64,000 nt of DNA from Allobosea sp039673065 (GTDB lineage Bacteria > Pseudomonadota > Alphaproteobacteria > Rhizobiales > Beijerinckiaceae). Shown here piece by piece: positions 59,593-64,000 of the stretch (the stretch's first letter is position 1; each line of letters opens with the position of its first letter). The notes below the pieces were generated by a model that was given only the letters and a program-made list of their open reading frames with translations, did not search any database and was not told where the DNA came from. The translations under genes were made by a program, and so were the position numbers. The stretch lies in the NCBI RefSeq assembly GCF_039673065.1, contig NZ_JBDJKW010000013.1, positions 61,526 to 125,525 on the forward strand. Reading direction: 5' to 3'.

Positions 59593-60831
59593 ATGCCGTC
59601 AGTTCCCGAGACCGCCGCAGCCCCGCGCGAGCCCGGCGATCGCTGGCGCGCCGTCTATGCCTGCCGCTCGAGCACGAGCCGCGGCCGGCTGGTGGCGGAG
59701 CCGGGCTCGCCGACCCGCAGCGCCTTCCAGCGCGACCGCGACCGCATCATCCATTCCAACGCCTTCCGCCGGCTCAAGCACAAGACGCAGGTTTTCGTCT
59801 CGCATGAGGGCGACCATTTCCGCACGCGGCTGACCCATACCATCGAGGTCGGGCAGATCGCCCGGGCGCTGGCCCGCGCGCTCGGCCTCGACGAGGACCT
59901 CGCCGAGGCGCTGGCGCTGGCGCATGATCTCGGCCACACGCCTTTCGGCCATACCGGCGAGGACGCGTTGCACGCCTGCATGGCGGGCCATGGCGGCTTC
60001 GACCACAACGCCCAGACGCTGCGCATCGTGACCCGACTGGAGCGGCGCTATGCCGGCTTCGACGGGCTGAACCTGACCTGGGAGACGCTCGAAGGCCTGG
60101 TCAAGCACAACGGGCCGCTGCTCGGGCCGGATGGGCTGCCGACCGCGCGCTATGCCGAAGAGGGCATCCCCGCTGCCATCCTCGAATACCAGCAGCGCCA
60201 GGATCTCTGGCTCGACAGCCACGCCTCGGCCGAGGCGCAGGCCGCGGCGCTGGCGGACGACATCGCCTATGACGCGCACGACATCGACGACGGGCTGCGC
60301 GCCGGCATGTTCTCGATCGAGGAGCTACGGGCGGTGCCCTTCCTCGCCGAGCTGCTCGACGAGATCGCCGCGCTGCATCCCGGCCTGGAGAAGCAGCGCG
60401 TCACCAACGAACTGGTGCGGCGGGTCATCACCCGCTTCGTCGAGGACGTAATCCGCCATTCGCAGGGGCTGATCGCGGCGCTGGCGCCGGCCGATGCGGA
60501 TGAGATCCGCCGGGCGGGTGCGCCCGTGGTCGCCTTTTCGCCGGCGATCGTCGCCGCCGACGCGGCGATCAAGGGCTTCCTCTATCCCAACATGTACCGC
60601 CACCCCCGCATTGCGGTAATCCGGCGCGAGGCGGCCGATGTGGTGCGCGACCTGTTCGGGCACTTCATGGCCGATCCGCTGGCCATGCCGGCCGAATGGG
60701 CCGCCGGCTGCGAGGCGCTGGACGAGACGCGCCGTGCCCGCCGCATCGCCGACTACATCGCCGGCATGACCGACTCCTATGCGCTCGACGAGCACCGGCG
60801 GCTGTTTGACGCCACTCCCGCGCTGCGTTAG
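59593..60831 (+). CDS. dgt: dGTP triphosphohydrolase-like protein
   Basis: ATG 59593 gives PSVPETAAAPREPGDRWRAVYACRS. The 412-residue HD protein has FRRLKHKTQVFVSHEGDHFRTRLTHTIEVGQIARALARAL, ALAHDLGHTPFGHTGEDAL (HD metal site) and NAQTLRIVTRLERRY. Splits dNTPs to nucleoside and triphosphate; this shorter type 2 form may be less strict for dGTP. Next to argS, 36 bases apart. Confidence 0.93.
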   Translation: MPSVPETAAAPREPGDRWRAVYACRSSTSRGRLVAEPGSPTRSAFQRDRDRIIHSNAFRRLKHKTQVFVSHEGDHFRTRLTHTIEVGQIARALARALGLDEDLAEALALAHDLGHTPFGHTGEDALHACMAGHGGFDHNAQTLRIVTRLERRYAGFDGLNLTWETLEGLVKHNGPLLGPDGLPTARYAEEGIPAAILEYQQRQDLWLDSHASAEAQAAALADDIAYDAHDIDDGLRAGMFSIEELRAVPFLAELLDEIAALHPGLEKQRVTNELVRRVITRFVEDVIRHSQGLIAALAPADADEIRRAGAPVVAFSPAIVAADAAIKGFLYPNMYRHPRIAVIRREAADVVRDLFGHFMADPLAMPAEWAAGCEALDETRRARRIADYIAGMTDSYALDEHRRLFDATPALR

Positions 60832-60867
60832 GCCGCAGGCCGGTTTCCCGAGACAATCCTGGTCGCC

Positions 60868-62634
60868 ATGAACATTTTCGAGATCTTTTCCGCGCGCCTC
60901 GCCACCGCCCTGAACGGCATGATCGGGGACGGGCGCCTGCCGGCCGGCATCTCGCTGGCCCGCGTCGTGGTCGAGCCGACCAAGGATCCGGCCCATGGCG
61001 ATCTCGCGATCAACGCCGCGATGGTGCTTGCCAAGGAGGCCGGGCAGGCGCCGCGCGCGCTGGCCGAGCAGATCGTCGCCGAGATCGCCAGGGATCCCGA
61101 CGTCCTGAAGGCCGAGATCGCCGGCCCCGGCTTCATCAACATCCGGCTGCAACCCTCTGTCTTCACGAAGGTTCTCAAGGCCGCCGTCCTGTCCGGCCCG
61201 GCCTATGGCCGCGGTGCCGCCCGGCCGCAGCCGAGGATCAACGTCGAATACGTCTCGGCCAATCCGACCGGGCCGATGCATGTCGGCCATGGCCGCGGCG
61301 CCGTCTTCGGCGATGCGCTCTCCGGCCTGCTCGCCTTCGCGGGCCACGACGTCACCCGCGAATACTACATCAACGATGCCGGCGCGCAGGTCGACGTGCT
61401 CGCCCGCTCGGCCTTCCTGCGCTATCGCGAGGCGCTCGGCGAGACGATCGGCGAGATTCCGGAAGGGCTCTATCCGGGCGACTACCTCGTCTCGGTCGGC
61501 CAGTCGCTCGCGGCCGCCCATGGCCCGGCGCTGCGCGACAAGCCCGAGGCGGACTGGCTGCCGCTGGTGCGGGCCGCCGCCATCGAGGGCATGATGGCGA
61601 TGATCCGCGATGACCTCGCGGCGCTCGGCGTCGTCCACGAGGTGTTCTTCTCGGAGCGCTCGCTGCAGGGCCGGGACGGCAATTCCAACGCCGTGCACCA
61701 GACGATCGAGGATCTGCGCGCCCGCGACCTGATCTACGAAGGCCGCCTGCCGCCGCCGAAGGGGCAGAAGGACGAGGACTGGGAGGACCGCGAGCAGACC
61801 CTGTTCCGCGCCACCAAGTTCGGCGACGACGTCGATCGGCCCCTGCTCAAGTCGGACGGCAGCTACACCTATTTCGCCAACGACATCGCCTATCACCGCT
61901 CGAAGTTCACGCGCGGCTTCACCGATATGATCGACGTCTGGGGTGCCGACCATGGCGGCTACGTCAAGCGCATGCAGGCGGCGGTGAAGGCCGTGACCGG
62001 CGGGCAGGGCACGCTCGACGTCAAGCTGTGCCAGCTGGTGCGCCTGCTGCGCAATGGCGAGCAGGTGCGCATGTCGAAGCGCTCCGGCGATTTCGTCACG
62101 CTGCGCGAGGTGATCGACGAGGTCGGCCGCGACGCGGTCCGCTTCATGATGATCTTCCGCAAGAACGACGCGACGCTGGACTTCGATCTCGCCAAGGTGG
62201 TCGAGCAGTCGAAGGACAACCCGGTCTTCTACGTCCAGTACGCCCATGCGCGCTGCGCCTCGATCTTCCGCCAGGCGGGCGAGGCCTTCCCGGACATGGA
62301 CCTTTCGCCGGCCGCGCTGGCCAAGGCCGATCTCGGCATCCTGACCGACGAGTCCGAGATCGGGATCGTCAAGATGATCGCCGCCTATCCGCGGCTGATC
62401 GATGCCGCCGCCGCGTCACACGAGCCTCATCGTGTCGCCTTCTTCGTGCATGAATTGGCGAGCGCGTTCCACTCGCTGTGGAACAAGGGCAAGGATGCGC
62501 CGCAATTACGGTTCGTTAATCAAACTGATCGAATGTCGACCATGGCGAGACTGGCCTTCGTTCATGCGGTGCGAAGCGTCCTTGCCTCCGGCCTGGCGAT
62601 CGTCGGTGTGACGGCGCCGGACGAGATGCGCTGA
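60868..62634 (+). CDS. argS: Arginyl-tRNA synthetase
   Basis: A 588-residue class I synthetase: N-terminal Add1 domain, the HIGH-equivalent in VEYVSANPTGPMHVGHGRGAVFGDAL, KMSKS-equivalent VRMSKRSGDFVTLREVIDEVG, and the DALR anticodon domain at the end. Charges tRNA-Arg. Confidence 0.97.
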   Translation: MNIFEIFSARLATALNGMIGDGRLPAGISLARVVVEPTKDPAHGDLAINAAMVLAKEAGQAPRALAEQIVAEIARDPDVLKAEIAGPGFINIRLQPSVFTKVLKAAVLSGPAYGRGAARPQPRINVEYVSANPTGPMHVGHGRGAVFGDALSGLLAFAGHDVTREYYINDAGAQVDVLARSAFLRYREALGETIGEIPEGLYPGDYLVSVGQSLAAAHGPALRDKPEADWLPLVRAAAIEGMMAMIRDDLAALGVVHEVFFSERSLQGRDGNSNAVHQTIEDLRARDLIYEGRLPPPKGQKDEDWEDREQTLFRATKFGDDVDRPLLKSDGSYTYFANDIAYHRSKFTRGFTDMIDVWGADHGGYVKRMQAAVKAVTGGQGTLDVKLCQLVRLLRNGEQVRMSKRSGDFVTLREVIDEVGRDAVRFMMIFRKNDATLDFDLAKVVEQSKDNPVFYVQYAHARCASIFRQAGEAFPDMDLSPAALAKADLGILTDESEIGIVKMIAAYPRLIDAAAASHEPHRVAFFVHELASAFHSLWNKGKDAPQLRFVNQTDRMSTMARLAFVHAVRSVLASGLAIVGVTAPDEMR

Positions 62635-62819
62635 CGGGGTTCGCCGCGCGCACGGGGTTGCCTTGCGGATCAGGACGATCCGGCCAGCGCCCGCCGGGAC
62701 CGATGTGAAGGAGACGTGACCGGACGGGCTCATGGCCACCGGGGCGACCTTCGCGAGATTGACCGCGCGGGGGTTGCGTTCTTTCATGGACGCGGCAGCG
62801 CGCTGGAATGGATCAAGTC

Positions 62820-64000
62820 ATGAGCGAGCCAGCTAGGAATCGTTTCGCCATCGATCTCGACGATCTTGAGCGTCAGCTGCGTGGGGCTGCCCAGCCCCAG
62901 AAGCCCGGCGCCGGCGTCGACCCCCTGATGGAACTGACCAGGCTGGTCGAGCGCGACGATCCCCTCAAGGATCTGTTCGCCGGCCGCCCGGGCCAGCCGC
63001 AGCGCCCCACGGCGCGCGTCGAGCCTGGCTTCGAGCAGGCCCAGCCCGCGCCGGTGCACCCGGTGCATCTGCAGCCCGTGCCTGTGCAGGCGGCCCCGCC
63101 GCCGCCTGAGATGCGTGGCGCGCTGGACGAGTTCGAGGCGCTGCTGCGCCGCTCCGAGCCGCAGCGCCCGGCCGCCAAGCCGGCGCCGCTGCCGCCGCAG
63201 GACCATTACGACGAGCCGGCCTACGAGCCCGAGCCGCGCTACGAGGCGCCGGTCGAGAACCGCCAGCACGCCTATGTGCCGGAGGACGACTACGCGCCGC
63301 GCAGCGCGCAGGATCTCGACGATCCGCTGCAGGGCTATCACCAGCCGGTCTATCAGGATCACGCCGGCCATGACGAGCAGCTCGCCGGTGCGGTTTCCGC
63401 CGCCACCATGGCGGGGCAGGCCCAGGTGCAGGCACCCGCCTATGCCGAGCCGCCGCGCTCGCGCCGCGGCATCTGGACCGCGGCCGCCCTCGTCGCCGTC
63501 GCAGTGATCGGCGTCGGCGCAGCACTCGCGTTGCGCAGCGGCGGCAGCTCGACCGGCACCAACGGCCAGCCGCCGGTGATCAAGGCCAGCGACGAGCCGA
63601 CCAAGATCGCTCCGGTCAATCCGGGCGGGACCGAGATCCCGAACCAGAATAAGCAGATCTACGAGCGTGCCGGTGCAGGCACCGGCGAGGAGACCAAGGT
63701 CGTCAGCCGCGAGGAGCAGCCGGTCGACGTGCAGCAGGCCGCGCGCATGATGCCGCCGCGTCCTGGCTCGCAGGCGAGCGACACCACCTCGGGGGCGCTG
63801 TCGAATGCCGAGCCGGGCCTGGTGGCGGTGCCGCCGGTGCCGGGCCTCGGCGAGCCGCGCCGCGTCCGTACCGTGACGATCCGCCCCGACGGCACCCCGG
63901 TGCTGCCGGGCGGCCAGGCCGCCGCGCCGGCGCGCCCCGCCGCCTCCGCCCCGGCCGCGCCGCAGATGGCTGCCGCGCCGCAATCGCCCGCCATGGTGAC
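62820..64000 (+). CDS. Likely SPOR-domain-type membrane protein (3' end outside window)
   Basis: Starts at ATG 62820 (SEPARNRFAIDLDDLERQL), or possibly ATG 62808 in frame. Open to the window edge, 393 codons so far. The first ~210 residues are a cytoplasmic low-complexity part rich in P, Q, E and Y. One membrane helix follows (RRGIWTAAALVAVAVIGVGAALALR), then a proline/alanine-rich periplasmic linker. In Hyphomicrobiales the gene after argS with this build carries a C-terminal SPOR peptidoglycan-binding domain and precedes nagZ; that domain is not in view here. Confidence 0.8.
   Translation, partial: MSEPARNRFAIDLDDLERQLRGAAQPQKPGAGVDPLMELTRLVERDDPLKDLFAGRPGQPQRPTARVEPGFEQAQPAPVHPVHLQPVPVQAAPPPPEMRGALDEFEALLRRSEPQRPAAKPAPLPPQDHYDEPAYEPEPRYEAPVENRQHAYVPEDDYAPRSAQDLDDPLQGYHQPVYQDHAGHDEQLAGAVSAATMAGQAQVQAPAYAEPPRSRRGIWTAAALVAVAVIGVGAALALRSGGSSTGTNGQPPVIKASDEPTKIAPVNPGGTEIPNQNKQIYERAGAGTGEETKVVSREEQPVDVQQAARMMPPRPGSQASDTTSGALSNAEPGLVAVPPVPGLGEPRRVRTVTIRPDGTPVLPGGQAAAPARPAASAPAAPQMAAAPQSPAMV

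Overview
This is a 64 kb window from a high-GC alphaproteobacterium. Several things point to Hyphomicrobiales: the divK-pleD pair, an EipB-like periplasmic protein, a DUF3572 protein next to dinB, and the order erpA / dgt / argS / SPOR-type protein at the right end. A Bosea-like genus is my best guess from gene content, but I cannot confirm it from sequence alone. No rRNA, tRNA, integrase or CRISPR array was recognised.

The window has two halves of different character. Positions 1 to about 18.8 kb are an accessory region with visibly mixed base composition and many orphan genes. It starts with a DnaX-like clamp loader (cut by the window edge). Divergent from it are a small unknown gene and a DnaN-like sliding clamp, with a perfect 9-bp inverted repeat between them. 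Next come a PGN_0703-type nuclease, a DUF2958 gene and two orphans in overlapping order, then a DUF2971 + HNH pair. A minus-strand defence operon follows: dcm-type cytosine methyltransferase, vsr, HNH restriction endonuclease, [IS3-family insertion], GHKL ATPase, Rossmann methyltransferase. The insertion sequence is complete, with inverted repeats, a CACA target duplication and a GGGAAAC frameshift site. The rest of the region has a second DUF2971 gene, an XRE regulator, a GYF-domain membrane protein with two small secreted proteins, and a decayed IS3 transposase that marks the likely edge.

From 18.9 kb on the DNA is uniformly GC-rich chromosome. A cobalamin riboswitch (about 21.27-21.45 kb) leads an ABC uptake operon with three different substrate-binding proteins, one permease, one ATPase and a GNAT enzyme. 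A LacI regulator with two inverted repeats is divergent from a nucleoside hydrolase / ABC transporter / ribokinase operon that has no ATPase of its own. Then come a TlpA-like thioredoxin, a membrane GGDEF protein, a Pat-type protein acetyltransferase, a MocR regulator with a DMT exporter, and a tightly overlapped HIT / orphan / DUF482 / GDPD / RidA operon.

The right part is housekeeping and cell cycle: EipB, DNA polymerase IV, DivK-PleD, AlaX-type editing protein, a mercaptopyruvate sulfurtransferase, a candidate ~80-nt sRNA with its own promoter and terminator, a 37-residue membrane peptide, dnaE1, an LprI-like protein, an aminotransferase, a Sir2 deacylase, a double cold-shock protein, an HD-GYP protein, erpA, dgt, argS and the start of a SPOR-type protein. 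The most unusual parts are the clamp/clamp-loader module, the methyltransferase-Vsr-HNH-GHKL operon split by the insertion sequence, the three-receptor B12-controlled transporter and the candidate sRNA.
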